DNA from: Bacteroidota bacterium | GTDB taxonomy: Bacteria; Bacteroidota; Bacteroidia; Chitinophagales; LD1 | DNA: 64,000 nucleotides | Assembly (NCBI GenBank): GCA_018267365.1 | Contig: JAFDYQ010000005.1 | Coordinates: forward strand, 1-64,000 | Direction of reading: 5' to 3' | In this document: piece by piece, positions 7,843 to 14,706 of the stretch | Numbering within the stretch: position 1 is the stretch's first letter | How the letters are laid out: each line of letters begins with the position of its first letter | Program-made: the position numbers and the translations under genes | The notes under the pieces: generated by a model | What the model saw: the letters and a program-made list of their open reading frames with translations, nothing else | Databases searched by the model: none | What the model was told of the DNA's origin: nothing

Positions 7843-8873
7843 GATTGTTGATTTTTATTGTTTTGAAAAAGCGGCATGGTCAACGCCGAATGGTCGAATT
7901 TCATATTTGGCTTACGCCAGGATAGTTCCTTGTAAAACAGGGATAGCGCCTGTCTGCATAGGTTTTCAACTAATGCCTCGCATTGAGCCTGCTCTCCGGC
8001 AAGATCTGAGCGGCCTCTACGTTTCGCGTCGGACTCATGAGTGACGTTTTTGCTGTTTTTCTGACACTCTGCAATCTTCTTTTCCGCCTTCTTTATTTCC
8101 TTGCTTAGTCGGTCGAACTCGCTCTTTGCAAAACGCTCCTCCGCGTTTGGAAACTGCATGGCGACTATTGTCGCTCCGCCAAAAATGAGCGCCTGTATCA
8201 CCACAAAAGCAAGGGCAGTAACTATCGTTTCAGTGGAAAAAGCTACAGTGCCTCCGTTTGTGACAGAAAAGCTTCTGAGTAGGGCAAGGGCTGCAAAAAC
8301 AATGAGCATAAGCCAGCTAAAACTTCTGATGATTTTTACCTTCTCATGAGCAGGCTTGCCTTTTATAGACGTTCCTAGATGGATTGCAATAACGGACAAC
8401 GAAACTGCCGCGACAAAAGCGGGGACGATGGCAAAAAGCACATTTCCTCCTCCGACGGTAAAGCTCTGGACATTGTAGCTTGCTTCAGCTACAAAGCCCA
8501 CTACCTCCATCATTGCGTAAAACACATATGTCGCCCAGTTGAACCTTACTTTATGCCCTTTGCGCTCTCCCTCAGCAATGCGTTTCGCCTCCTTAGCTTC
8601 CGACAATTCTGCATCAAGAGTTTTATTGTCCTCATTGGCGCGCTTATCATCGAATTGCTTTTTAGCTTCTTCTTCTTGATAGGACTGTCTTACATACACC
8701 AATATTTCTTCATATGCTCCAATAAGGGCTAGTTCTGAAATCTTTATTTGGTCCTGTCCGGCATTCGCATCAGCTAAGCTTTTAGCTTCACTTGGGATGT
8801 TATACTTTATCGATTCAGCATTCGTATAGATGTACGATAAAAGTTCTGAGTTATTTGTAATTGTCTCTTCCAT
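7839..8873 (-). CDS. Four-helix membrane protein with coiled-coil arms
   Basis: A 344-residue protein. Residues about 1-105 are hydrophilic and end in a coiled coil (AKKQFDDKRANEDNKTLDAE). Four membrane helices follow at about 112-132, 143-163, 187-204 and 219-242. A second coiled coil (about 250-280, FDRLSKEIKKAEKKIAEC) and a soluble tail come last. No family is recognised. The start is one base after the preceding gene's stop and the end overlaps the lipoprotein gene by ATGA, so it belongs to the transfer operon. The layout suggests a scaffold linking cytoplasmic partners to the membrane. Confidence 0.65.
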   Translation of the reverse strand: MEETITNNSELLSYIYTNAESIKYNIPSEAKSLADANAGQDQIKISELALIGAYEEILVYVRQSYQEEEAKKQFDDKRANEDNKTLDAELSEAKEAKRIAEGERKGHKVRFNWATYVFYAMMEVVGFVAEASYNVQSFTVGGGNVLFAIVPAFVAAVSLSVIAIHLGTSIKGKPAHEKVKIIRSFSWLMLIVFAALALLRSFSVTNGGTVAFSTETIVTALAFVVIQALIFGGATIVAMQFPNAEERFAKSEFDRLSKEIKKAEKKIAECQKNSKNVTHESDAKRRGRSDLAGEQAQCEALVENLCRQALSLFYKELSWRKPNMKFDHSALTMPLFQNNKNQQS

Positions 8874-8874
8874 A

Positions 8875-9942
8875 TTATTGTGCTTTTGATGTGGTAAATG
8901 ATTTCCGCTCTAATTCGCTTCTATCAGCAAGACTAATAGAGTCAACAATCGATACTGTGCCGTCCTTGTAATAGATATTGCCCATTTCGTCATAGCCATC
9001 TATTTCTAATTGCTTCTCCCGCTTCGGAATCATTTTTGCATACTGGTCATTTGAAAGAACAGGATCAATCTCAAAAACTAAGAAGCTGTCACCGGGATAT
9101 GACACTTCACCAAGTGCGCGGTCGGGCCATGTAGCTTCTGCAAAAACATACTTCGTGCCGCTAGGTCCTTCGAAGTAGGGTCCAGTCCAACCATCGATGG
9201 CTATGCCCGATGCCATGTGCCTGCCCGGATAAACGACCAGACAAGATTTTTTGCCTAGATATGCCATGCATATAGAAAATAATAAAGCATGGTCATCACA
9301 GTCACCTCGATTATCCAAAATTGTCAGGATCGGTGAACGGAGGTATTCTTCGGGACCGGGAGGGTCGGCTTCTCGGGGTATACTGTGCGTCCAAGCAAGA
9401 ACACATCCTGCCATATCCTCCTCGGAAAAATGCTCATGGTTGGCAATACCTTTCAATTGGCTCGTGATTTGATCCATGTATGGATAGTACTTATCCTCTC
9501 TCAAATAGCTGAAGAATGACAGGCTTTTGGGGACCGCATTGTAAAAATTGTAGATGCCGATAGCTTCGGTGAATTGGAGGTTGTACTGATTTTGCTTATA
9601 TACCCACTTTGAATCAGTTGAATAATATTTCCCGTCTTGAATTTTGGGTTTTGGCGGCTCAGCAACATCTGTTTTCTCGCATGATGAAAGAAAAAGCAGC
9701 CACATTATAATAGTGACCGAGGCTTTAACCTTTGATGCTATGACCTTAGGAGGTATAAAGGGACCGATATAGACGTCCTGATAAAAAACCTGATCACACT
9801 TTGACCTTTCGGTATTTTGCAGAGCATCGTCATCAAGGTTTTGCTTCTCACTTGAGCCACTTCGGCTGTTAGATTTTCTTTTCGTTTTCTGGTCGAAAGT
9901 TCCTTTTTGTTTTTTGCTGCTTTTATTTGTATAAACTGACAT
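8875..9942 (-). CDS. Membrane-anchored transglutaminase-like cysteine protease-fold protein
   Basis: A 355-residue protein and the first gene of the leftward operon. A basic hydrophilic N-terminus of about 70 residues is followed by one hydrophobic segment (about 74-88, ASVTIIMWLLFLSSC). That segment ends in a lipobox-like LSSC, but it lies too far from the start for a normal signal peptide, so an internal signal-anchor is more likely. The catalytic core follows: Cys215 in NRGDCDDHALLF, His242 in YPGRHMASG and an acidic third residue (Glu269 or Asp274 in AEATWPD). This matches the transglutaminase-like/BTLCP triad, found in periplasmic proteases such as LapG. Substrate unknown. Confidence 0.7.
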   Translation of the reverse strand: MSVYTNKSSKKQKGTFDQKTKRKSNSRSGSSEKQNLDDDALQNTERSKCDQVFYQDVYIGPFIPPKVIASKVKASVTIIMWLLFLSSCEKTDVAEPPKPKIQDGKYYSTDSKWVYKQNQYNLQFTEAIGIYNFYNAVPKSLSFFSYLREDKYYPYMDQITSQLKGIANHEHFSEEDMAGCVLAWTHSIPREADPPGPEEYLRSPILTILDNRGDCDDHALLFSICMAYLGKKSCLVVYPGRHMASGIAIDGWTGPYFEGPSGTKYVFAEATWPDRALGEVSYPGDSFLVFEIDPVLSNDQYAKMIPKREKQLEIDGYDEMGNIYYKDGTVSIVDSISLADRSELERKSFTTSKAQ

Positions 9943-10009
9943 AATATTTAATTAAAACGTGACCGCACTTAGGGCGATAATTTGGTTTTTACTAAAGATT
10001 ATGGAAGCT

Positions 10010-10037
10010 TGATATATATATCATATTATGATAATAT
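10010..10037. promoter_or_regulatory. Two adjacent AT-rich palindromes, candidate operator
   Basis: TGATATATATATCA (10010-10023) is a perfect 14-base palindrome. It abuts ATATTATGATAATAT (10023-10037), a perfect palindrome around a central G. Their centres are about 13-14 bases apart. They lie upstream of the leftward transfer operon and of a short rightward transcript candidate. A dimeric repressor site is an inference. Confidence 0.35.
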
Positions 10038-10119
10038 AATCTCAGGCTATCCATAATGACTGATCTTAGGATGCATGCTCGAACCAAACAATCCTCTGAT
10101 CGGAAATACGATATAGCTC

Positions 10120-10146
10120 GCCCCTGCACATACACGGGGGCTTTTT
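10120..10146 (+). terminator. Rightward terminator with no protein gene upstream
   Basis: GCCCCTG (10120-10126) pairs with CGGGGGC (10135-10141), followed by TTTTT. No plus-strand protein gene precedes it, so it may end a small RNA starting near 10040. The loop sequence CACATAC (10127-10133) is complementary to GTATGTG at 10149-10155, just past the T-tract, so an alternative fold is possible. Confidence 0.55.
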
Positions 10147-10705
10147 GCGTATGTGTAATAGCTCTCCTTACGATGAAAACATCGTTTAAAAAACTATCCT
10201 GTCTCTGTCGGAGAGACCCAATAAATGTGCTGTTTGACTTCTTCGCAGGTAGCGCGAGATTCTAATTAATCCGCCTACTTGATTCGTGCAGTTACGCAAG
10301 ATTGATAGCAATGCAGCGAGGGCGAGTTCATCGCGGCATCAGCATGTATATTCCCCAGAGATTAGTTAGGGCATGCCAAGTGTTTGTTTCATCCTTTACA
10401 TTTTTCATTAATAAAAATGATCTGTATGCTAATTCTATAAAGGCTACTATTTAAGATGTACTGTTTCTGTTCCATATATCTAATACGAATAAGTAAATAC
10501 AAAAGTATAAGTCAGATTCCACAAAATCAGTAGAGTTAGTCACAGGAATTCCACGTGCATATTTCTACCTCAAATCTTCTTCACTCGTCTTTGAAAATTC
10601 CCAATCAACCACCTTTTCATTCTAAAATGACAAGCTTTAACGTCCATCCTTAATATAAGAAAAATTCCTGAATTTTCCAAATCTATTTTTTACTTTTTTG
10701 TTAAA

Positions 10706-10945
10706 TCACCTTGTCTTATCTAGGTCATTATTTATCTCCTTATCGTTCCTTATTTTTTCAAAGTCATTTTCACGTTCCTTTTGTTGGGTCCGCTCATATT
10801 CCGCCCCTCCGTCGATAACACCCTTTTCGTATTCGGATTCCACCGAAAGCGACGGCTTAAGCTTTTCAAACAATTCAGGATTGTACTGCCTCAGGCGATA
10901 GCCGGTATTAAAACCGGAGATATATGACTGCTCCTCTTGTTTCAT
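10706..10945 (-). CDS. Small charged hypothetical protein
   Basis: A 79-residue, highly charged protein (MKQEEQSYISGFNTGYRL ... NDFEKIRNDKEINNDLDKTR) predicted to be mainly helical. Its start overlaps the stop of the HTH gene by one base (TAATG), so the two are translated together. I recognise no family. Small acidic-basic partners of excisionase-like genes are common at element edges in Bacteroidota. Confidence 0.6.
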   Translation of the reverse strand: MKQEEQSYISGFNTGYRLRQYNPELFEKLKPSLSVESEYEKGVIDGGAEYERTQQKERENDFEKIRNDKEINNDLDKTR

Positions 10946-11223
10946 TACCTTTTAATTGAATGCTTCTCTATAAATTCTAAGATACTGTCTCGGTCGAAGA
11001 GATACACTTTCTTGCTCATTATCGAAACGCGTACAAGCGGTGAATCCTTTATGGCTTGTAACGTCGTTCTACTGGTAATTCCGATCATGCGCATTACTTC
11101 TTCTGAGGTTATCCATTTAGGCTCCTTACTCAAATTGTACTTCTCATCTATGTAGTCAACCGTACGATTGAGAAGTTCGTAAAAAGCACTTGTGTCTATG
11201 CAAATTGATTCCGTATTAGCCAT
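10945..11223 (-). CDS. Excisionase-like helix-turn-helix protein
   Basis: A 92-residue protein. Residues about 37-90 (WITSEEVMRMIGITSRTTLQ ... VYLFDRDSILEFIEKH) carry the MerR-type winged HTH of the HTH_17/excisionase group: an 'E-V-x-x-x-x-G-I-S/T-x-x-T' recognition region and a wing ending in the typical 'Y-x-F-x-x-x-x-I-x-x-F-I'. Such proteins in Bacteroidota elements bend DNA at att sites or switch transfer genes. It sits about 190 bases from the tRNA-Met fragment, the expected place for a directionality factor. No integrase gene is present in the window. Confidence 0.75.
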   Translation of the reverse strand: MANTESICIDTSAFYELLNRTVDYIDEKYNLSKEPKWITSEEVMRMIGITSRTTLQAIKDSPLVRVSIMSKKVYLFDRDSILEFIEKHSIKR

Positions 11224-11346
11224 GATGAATCTTTTGAGAGAATGGTATGACGTAGCCGTGCTATCGATTCCATAAGGCAGAATTGATAAAGTATCGGTAA
11301 ACAGATACCTGAAATTATGGCATGCGCCAGAGGCGGATAAACTCTC

Positions 11347-11365
11347 ACTTGCAAATTACTTGCAA
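11347..11365. repeat. Phased ACTTGCAA repeats left of tRNA fragment
   Basis: ACTTGCAA occurs twice (11347-11354 and 11358-11365), exactly 11 bases apart, about one helical turn. Related GTGCAA repeats with the same spacing lie right of the tRNA fragment. They resemble integrase arm-type sites; this is inference from position and phasing. Confidence 0.45.
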
Positions 11366-11368
11366 ATG

Positions 11369-11404
11369 AAAAAGCGGTTAGACGTTTGGAACATCTAACC
11401 GCTT
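11369..11404 (-). terminator. Terminator downstream of tRNA-Met fragment
   Basis: A perfect 11-base-pair stem (11372-11382 with 11394-11404), followed on the minus strand by a run of T (plus-strand AAAAA at 11369-11373). It lies 12 bases past the 3' end of the tRNA-Met fragment and was probably that tRNA's original terminator. Confidence 0.7.
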
Positions 11405-11415
11405 GATTGTTTGTG

Positions 11416-11463
11416 TGGTCCCGCCTGGGCTCGAACCAGGGACCCTCTGATTATGAGTCAGAC
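11416..11463 (-). pseudogene. tRNA-Met(CAT) 3' fragment, probable att core
   Basis: On the minus strand this 48-nt piece has the anticodon stem-loop (TCTGA-CTCATAA-TCAGA, anticodon CAT), variable loop, T-arm (CCTGG-TTCGAGC-CCAGG) and 3' acceptor CGGGACC plus discriminator A. The matching 5' acceptor (GGTCCCG) and D-arm are absent; the sequence before the anticodon stem does not fold into them. This is the typical footprint of tyrosine-recombinase integration into a tRNA 3' half. The intact tRNA-Met must be elsewhere. Confidence 0.75.
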
Positions 11464-11529
11464 CTCATCTACTCAGGTAGAATAAACCCAACAAGAATAT
11501 TACAGTCCAAGTAGAAATAAGACAAAAAT

Positions 11530-11567
11530 GTGCAAAACAAGTGCAAGAAAACAAAAATAGGTTGCAA
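11530..11567. repeat. Phased GTGCAA/TTGCAA repeats right of tRNA fragment
   Basis: GTGCAA occurs at 11530-11535 and 11541-11546 (11 bases apart), and TTGCAA at 11562-11567 (a further 21 bases). The spacing and sequence match the ACTTGCAA repeats on the other side of the tRNA-Met fragment, in the same orientation. Confidence 0.4.
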
Positions 11568-11585
11568 GAGAACTCACAACCTATT
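11553..11585 (-). terminator. Terminator downstream of tRNA-Arg
   Basis: A perfect 9-base-pair stem AATAGGTTG/CAACCTATT (11556-11564 with 11577-11585). On the minus strand it is followed by a T-run (plus-strand AAAAA at 11553-11557). It lies 10 bases past the 3' end of tRNA-Arg. Confidence 0.65.
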
Positions 11586-11595
11586 ATTTATCAAG

Positions 11596-11668
11596 TGATC
11601 CCGGAAGGAATCGAACCTTCGACCAATTGATTAGAAATCAATTGCTCTATCCGCTGAGCTACGGGACC
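11596..11668 (-). tRNA. tRNA-Arg(TCT)
   Basis: A complete 73-nt cloverleaf on the minus strand: acceptor GGTCCCG/CGGGATC, D-stem GCTC/GAGC, anticodon stem ATTGA/TCAAT with loop TTTCTAA (anticodon TCT), T-stem GAAGG/CCTTC with loop TTCGATT, discriminator A. CCA is not encoded. It marks the start of ordinary chromosomal sequence to the right. Confidence 0.95.
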
Positions 11669-11804
11669 GTCATTCAAAAGTGCGGCAAATATATCTATTT
11701 CCCCTCTATCCTGCTAGTGGTTATGTCACAGAGCATTAGGACAGCGGGACCATAGAATGTGGAAATTTGAGTGGAAAATAACGGACGTTTATGCGAAAAT
11801 CAAC

Positions 11805-11812
11805 TATTTTTG
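11805..11812 (+). promoter_or_regulatory. Bacteroidota -7 element upstream of T9SS gene
   Basis: TATTTTTG matches the Bacteroidota TAnnTTTG -7 consensus 28 bases before the ATG at 11841. No clean TTTG -33 box is seen at the usual spacing. Confidence 0.45.
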
Positions 11813-11840
11813 CCGAAACAAAAATCAGTAAACAACGATC

Positions 11841-12659
11841 ATGAAAAAACTATTTACCCTATTATCCCTTACACTTTTCTTTGGTGCCAGCTATGCTCAA
11901 TACTGCGGTAGCTCTCAGGTATCTGCTGTCAATCCCGGTAGCGGCTATGGCTTCCCAAAGCTTGATAGCATCGCCTGCATCGTGCAGGGTGCCAATACCA
12001 CGCTGGATATTCCTTTCCGTACGTATACCCACTTTACCGCGCAGGGCAATCCAGTAACGATCTACAAGCTCCGGATAGATGAAATGAGCAATCTGCCATG
12101 CGGCCTCTGCTGGTCTACCAATAAAGCCACTAATGAATTCAGCCCAGACGAATATGGTACTTTTCGGATACAAGGCACCACTAATGATGCAGTAGGCGAG
12201 TATAAAATACACTTGCTCCTTTCTGTCGCTACACAGAATGCCAATAACTATGACGTCCAAGGTATAGATGCCGACGCCGGTGGCGTATATCTCTATCTGC
12301 GTGTGATGGCAGCTAATGGCAGCTGTGCTCCGGTAGATACAAGCTCGCTGGGCCTTACCGCCAGCACACAATGCCCTACCGGTATCAACGATATGAAGAG
12401 CAATGTAACCTCCCTGACCGTACAGCCTAACCCAATGAGCAGTGAGGCTAATGTGACCTTCACCTCTGAGGTGGCAGGCACCAGCAACCTGACCATCACC
12501 AATATAGTAGGAAGTGTAGTATATCGCACAGCGATCAACACAAGGATAGGTGAAAATGCTACTACTATCAGCAAAGGCAACCTGCCTGCAGGTATCTACA
12601 TCCTGACAGTAGGCAATAACAAAGCGACTGCCTCCCGCAAGTTTGTGATAGCTGAGTAA
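11841..12659 (+). CDS. Secreted protein with T9SS type A sorting tail
   Basis: A 272-residue protein with a signal peptide (MKKLFTLLSLTLFFGASYA, cut near residue 19). A central beta-rich domain of about 165 residues is unrecognised. The C-terminal 80 residues form a typical type IX secretion sorting domain: VQPNPMSSEANV, then ITNIVGSVVYR, then LPAGIYILTV and a basic end. The tail targets proteins across the outer membrane, where it is normally removed by the PorU sortase. A good terminator follows at 12679. Confidence 0.85.
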   Translation: MKKLFTLLSLTLFFGASYAQYCGSSQVSAVNPGSGYGFPKLDSIACIVQGANTTLDIPFRTYTHFTAQGNPVTIYKLRIDEMSNLPCGLCWSTNKATNEFSPDEYGTFRIQGTTNDAVGEYKIHLLLSVATQNANNYDVQGIDADAGGVYLYLRVMAANGSCAPVDTSSLGLTASTQCPTGINDMKSNVTSLTVQPNPMSSEANVTFTSEVAGTSNLTITNIVGSVVYRTAINTRIGENATTISKGNLPAGIYILTVGNNKATASRKFVIAE

Positions 12660-12678
12660 TTAAGATTTTTTAGATAGA

Positions 12679-12707
12679 AAAGTCCCGTCGTTTGGCGGGA
12701 CTTTTTT
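12679..12707 (+). terminator. Rho-independent terminator
   Basis: AGTCCCG (12681-12687) pairs with CGGGACT (12696-12702), and is followed by TTTTT. It ends the T9SS-tail gene 11841-12659. Its T-tract overlaps the promoter of the next gene. Confidence 0.85.
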
Positions 12708-12734
12708 GTTTTTATGCATTGTAGGTTAGTTTTG
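12705..12734 (+). promoter_or_regulatory. Bacteroidota-type promoter for DUF1571 gene
   Basis: TTTG (12705-12708), 18 bases of spacer, then TAGTTTTG (12727-12734), a full match to TAnnTTTG. The -33 box lies inside the T-tract of the preceding terminator. The leader to the ATG at 12801 would be about 60 bases. Confidence 0.6.
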
Positions 12735-12800
12735 CGGGCATTGGCATCTGATTTGCATTTGCCTGACTTCTATATCATCTTACTAAAACCAAAACATCGA

Positions 12801-13676
12801 ATGAAAAAGAATGCGCTTTTGCCTGTAGCTCTGCTGGCAGTGATCTGCCTGGCTCTGACCGCTGCTGCGCCACCGGTCAGCCAGACACGCCAGATAGTAG
12901 ACAATATGCTGAACACGATAGCTCGCCACACGGGAGCTACATTCACGATGAATGCGGCTGAGCGCATAGTGGGCAAAGGAAATGAGTTTAACAAGATGTC
13001 GATGTTCACCAAGGTAAATGTAAATCCGCTGAAGATCTACGCCAAGGTACTCAGTGACCCTAATAAAGGCACCGAGCTACTCTACGTAACGGGGCAGCGC
13101 GACAATAAGATCCGCGTGAATCCCGGCAAGTTTCTGCCTTCACTCACTCTCGCCCCTACCAGCAATCTGCTGAGCAAAAACCAGCACCACACACTACTCA
13201 CCTCCGGCTTTAGCGTAGTACGTGATATCGTTTCTGCTGGGGTCAGGCGCGCAGACGCACAGGGTGGTTTTGATAAGGTATTTACCCTGCTGGGCGAGGT
13301 AAACTATGGCGGCCGCAAATGCTACAAGCTACAGATAGAAGATCCGACCTACGCCTATGTGAATGCGACCGGCCAAAACGGCGAGACTGTAAACTCTATG
13401 GCCAAGCGGCTGCTGGTGTCAGAGTACCATATCATGGAGCTAAACCCGGCCTACCGTTCACTCGATGCCAGCGTAGCCGGCAAGACACTGAAAGTACCTA
13501 CCTCCTACGCCAAGAAAAGCATCATGTATATAGACGAGGCTACCAATATCCCGATCTATCAGGAGATGAGTGATGAGAAAGGTATTTTTGAAAAGTATGA
13601 GTACTCTAATGTAGTATTGAATCCTGCCTACAAAGCGGATGAGTTCACGGAAAAGTTCTCTGAATACGGTTTCTAA
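12801..13676 (+). CDS. DUF1571 family exported protein with LysM-like segment
   Basis: A 291-residue protein with signal peptide MKKNALLPVALLAVICLALTAAA. The bulk resembles DUF1571 proteins: an N-terminal helix (QTRQIVDNMLNTIA), a beta-sheet region with VNVNPLKIYAKV and GTELLYVTGQRD, and a C-terminal IFEKYEYSNVVLNP. These are LolA-like-fold periplasmic proteins of unknown role. At residues about 195-235 an inserted stretch (ETVNSMAKRLLVSEYHIMEL ... AGKTLKVP) looks like a LysM peptidoglycan-binding motif. I chose ATG 12801 because it begins the signal peptide; an upstream in-frame ATG at 12714 precedes the -7 box. Confidence 0.75.
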   Translation: MKKNALLPVALLAVICLALTAAAPPVSQTRQIVDNMLNTIARHTGATFTMNAAERIVGKGNEFNKMSMFTKVNVNPLKIYAKVLSDPNKGTELLYVTGQRDNKIRVNPGKFLPSLTLAPTSNLLSKNQHHTLLTSGFSVVRDIVSAGVRRADAQGGFDKVFTLLGEVNYGGRKCYKLQIEDPTYAYVNATGQNGETVNSMAKRLLVSEYHIMELNPAYRSLDASVAGKTLKVPTSYAKKSIMYIDEATNIPIYQEMSDEKGIFEKYEYSNVVLNPAYKADEFTEKFSEYGF

Positions 13677-13683
13677 AAATAAC

Positions 13684-13707
13684 AGCCCGGCAAAAGCCGG
13701 GCTTTTT
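13684..13707 (+). terminator. Rho-independent terminator
   Basis: AGCCCGGC (13684-13691) pairs with GCCGGGCT (13696-13703) around AAAA, followed by TTTT. It separates the DUF1571 gene from the hydrolase gene at 13723. Confidence 0.85.
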
Positions 13708-13722
13708 AATACCCACAACTCT

Positions 13723-14706
13723 ATGCGTACCTTGCTTTTATTCCTTTGTCTGTATACACTGACCACTTCTGCCCAGCCTACTGCCACCTTCTCTGCGGCT
13801 GACCAGCCTGCAGCACCTGACTATAGTCAGGAAAAGTTTTGGAGCGCACTACCTTTTCGCAAAGATGCAGCGGACGTGATACCACCTGATGAGCAGTGGA
13901 TCAGCGATTCGCTGAAAGAAGTAGATGTTTTCTACATCTATCCTACAATCTACGAGAAAGGCAAAACATGGAATGCCAACCTGGCAAATAAGCGCCTCAA
14001 TAAAAGGATAGACAAGCTGCCGGTGCGCTTTCAGGCGGGTGTATTCAATGCGAGCTGCCGGGTCTATGCCCCACGCTACCGTCAGGGCAATATAAATTGC
14101 TACTATGATAGCATCAACGGCCCGAAAGGACTGGATTTTGCCTATCAGGACGTGGCTAAGGCGTTTCTGTACTATCTCGACCACTACAATCATGGCCGGC
14201 CTATCATCATCGCCTCTCACAGCCAGGGGAGCAACCATTCGTGGCGGCTGCTCAGAGAGTTCTTTGATGGTAAGCCACTGGCTAAACAACTGGTGTGTGC
14301 CTATGCAGTCGGGATGGGTGTGGACACCACATGGTATAAGGTGCTCCGACCATGTAGTAACGCTAATGAGACCGGCTGCTATATCACCTGGTCTTCATTC
14401 AGGGTAGGATATGATCCGGGTAAAGATATACTACGCAATCCCATGTGCGTAAATCCGATCACCTGGCACCGGGATACGATACCGGCACCAGCATCTGAGT
14501 CACTGGGCAGTATCTTTCTAAAGATACGCCGCCACCGGTGGGAGCACGCAGCCTCCGCACAAGTGCATCAGGACTATCTCTGGGTAAAAACGAGGTTACC
14601 GTTTGTGCGCAGCTGGAACGTTTTGCATCTGGTAGACTACAACCTTTTCTGGTATGACATCCGCAAGAACGTAGCGGACAGGATCCACGCTTATCTGAAG
14701 AAATAA
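13723..14706 (+). CDS. DUF3089 family alpha/beta hydrolase, exported
   Basis: A 327-residue protein with signal peptide MRTLLLFLCLYTLTTSAQ. It matches the DUF3089 group: VDVFYIYPTIY near residue 70, the nucleophile elbow SHSQGS (Ser in H-S-Q-G) and a late catalytic-type His in NVLHLVDYNLFW. Members are predicted lipase/esterase-fold enzymes of unknown substrate. The start at 13723 is used because the longer frame would run through the terminator hairpin upstream. Its stop TAA directly abuts the stop of fabD on the other strand, with no spacer. Confidence 0.8.
   Translation: MRTLLLFLCLYTLTTSAQPTATFSAADQPAAPDYSQEKFWSALPFRKDAADVIPPDEQWISDSLKEVDVFYIYPTIYEKGKTWNANLANKRLNKRIDKLPVRFQAGVFNASCRVYAPRYRQGNINCYYDSINGPKGLDFAYQDVAKAFLYYLDHYNHGRPIIIASHSQGSNHSWRLLREFFDGKPLAKQLVCAYAVGMGVDTTWYKVLRPCSNANETGCYITWSSFRVGYDPGKDILRNPMCVNPITWHRDTIPAPASESLGSIFLKIRRHRWEHAASAQVHQDYLWVKTRLPFVRSWNVLHLVDYNLFWYDIRKNVADRIHAYLKK

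Larger units (their letters stand above)
9943..10705. other. Long intergenic region between transfer operon and excisionase-like pair
   Basis: This region is AT-rich and has no convincing protein gene. It holds the leader of the leftward operon, two adjacent AT palindromes (10010-10037) and a rightward terminator at 10120-10146. The part from 10147 to 10705 shows only scattered short frames and poly-A/T runs. The 69-codon frame starting at 10056 runs across the terminator and is probably not a gene. Confidence 0.5.

Noticed and set aside
10056-10265. A 69-codon open frame on the plus strand
   Set aside because: It runs straight through a good terminator (10120-10146), is Cys/Ser-rich without structure, and matches no pattern I know.
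11416-11490. A complete tRNA-Met gene
   Set aside because: The acceptor 5' strand GGTCCCG and a D-arm pairing are absent upstream of the anticodon stem, so only the 3' part is present.
1-11500. A full conjugative element (ICE)
   Set aside because: No VirB/Tra mating-channel genes and no integrase are visible; only mobilization functions can be supported.
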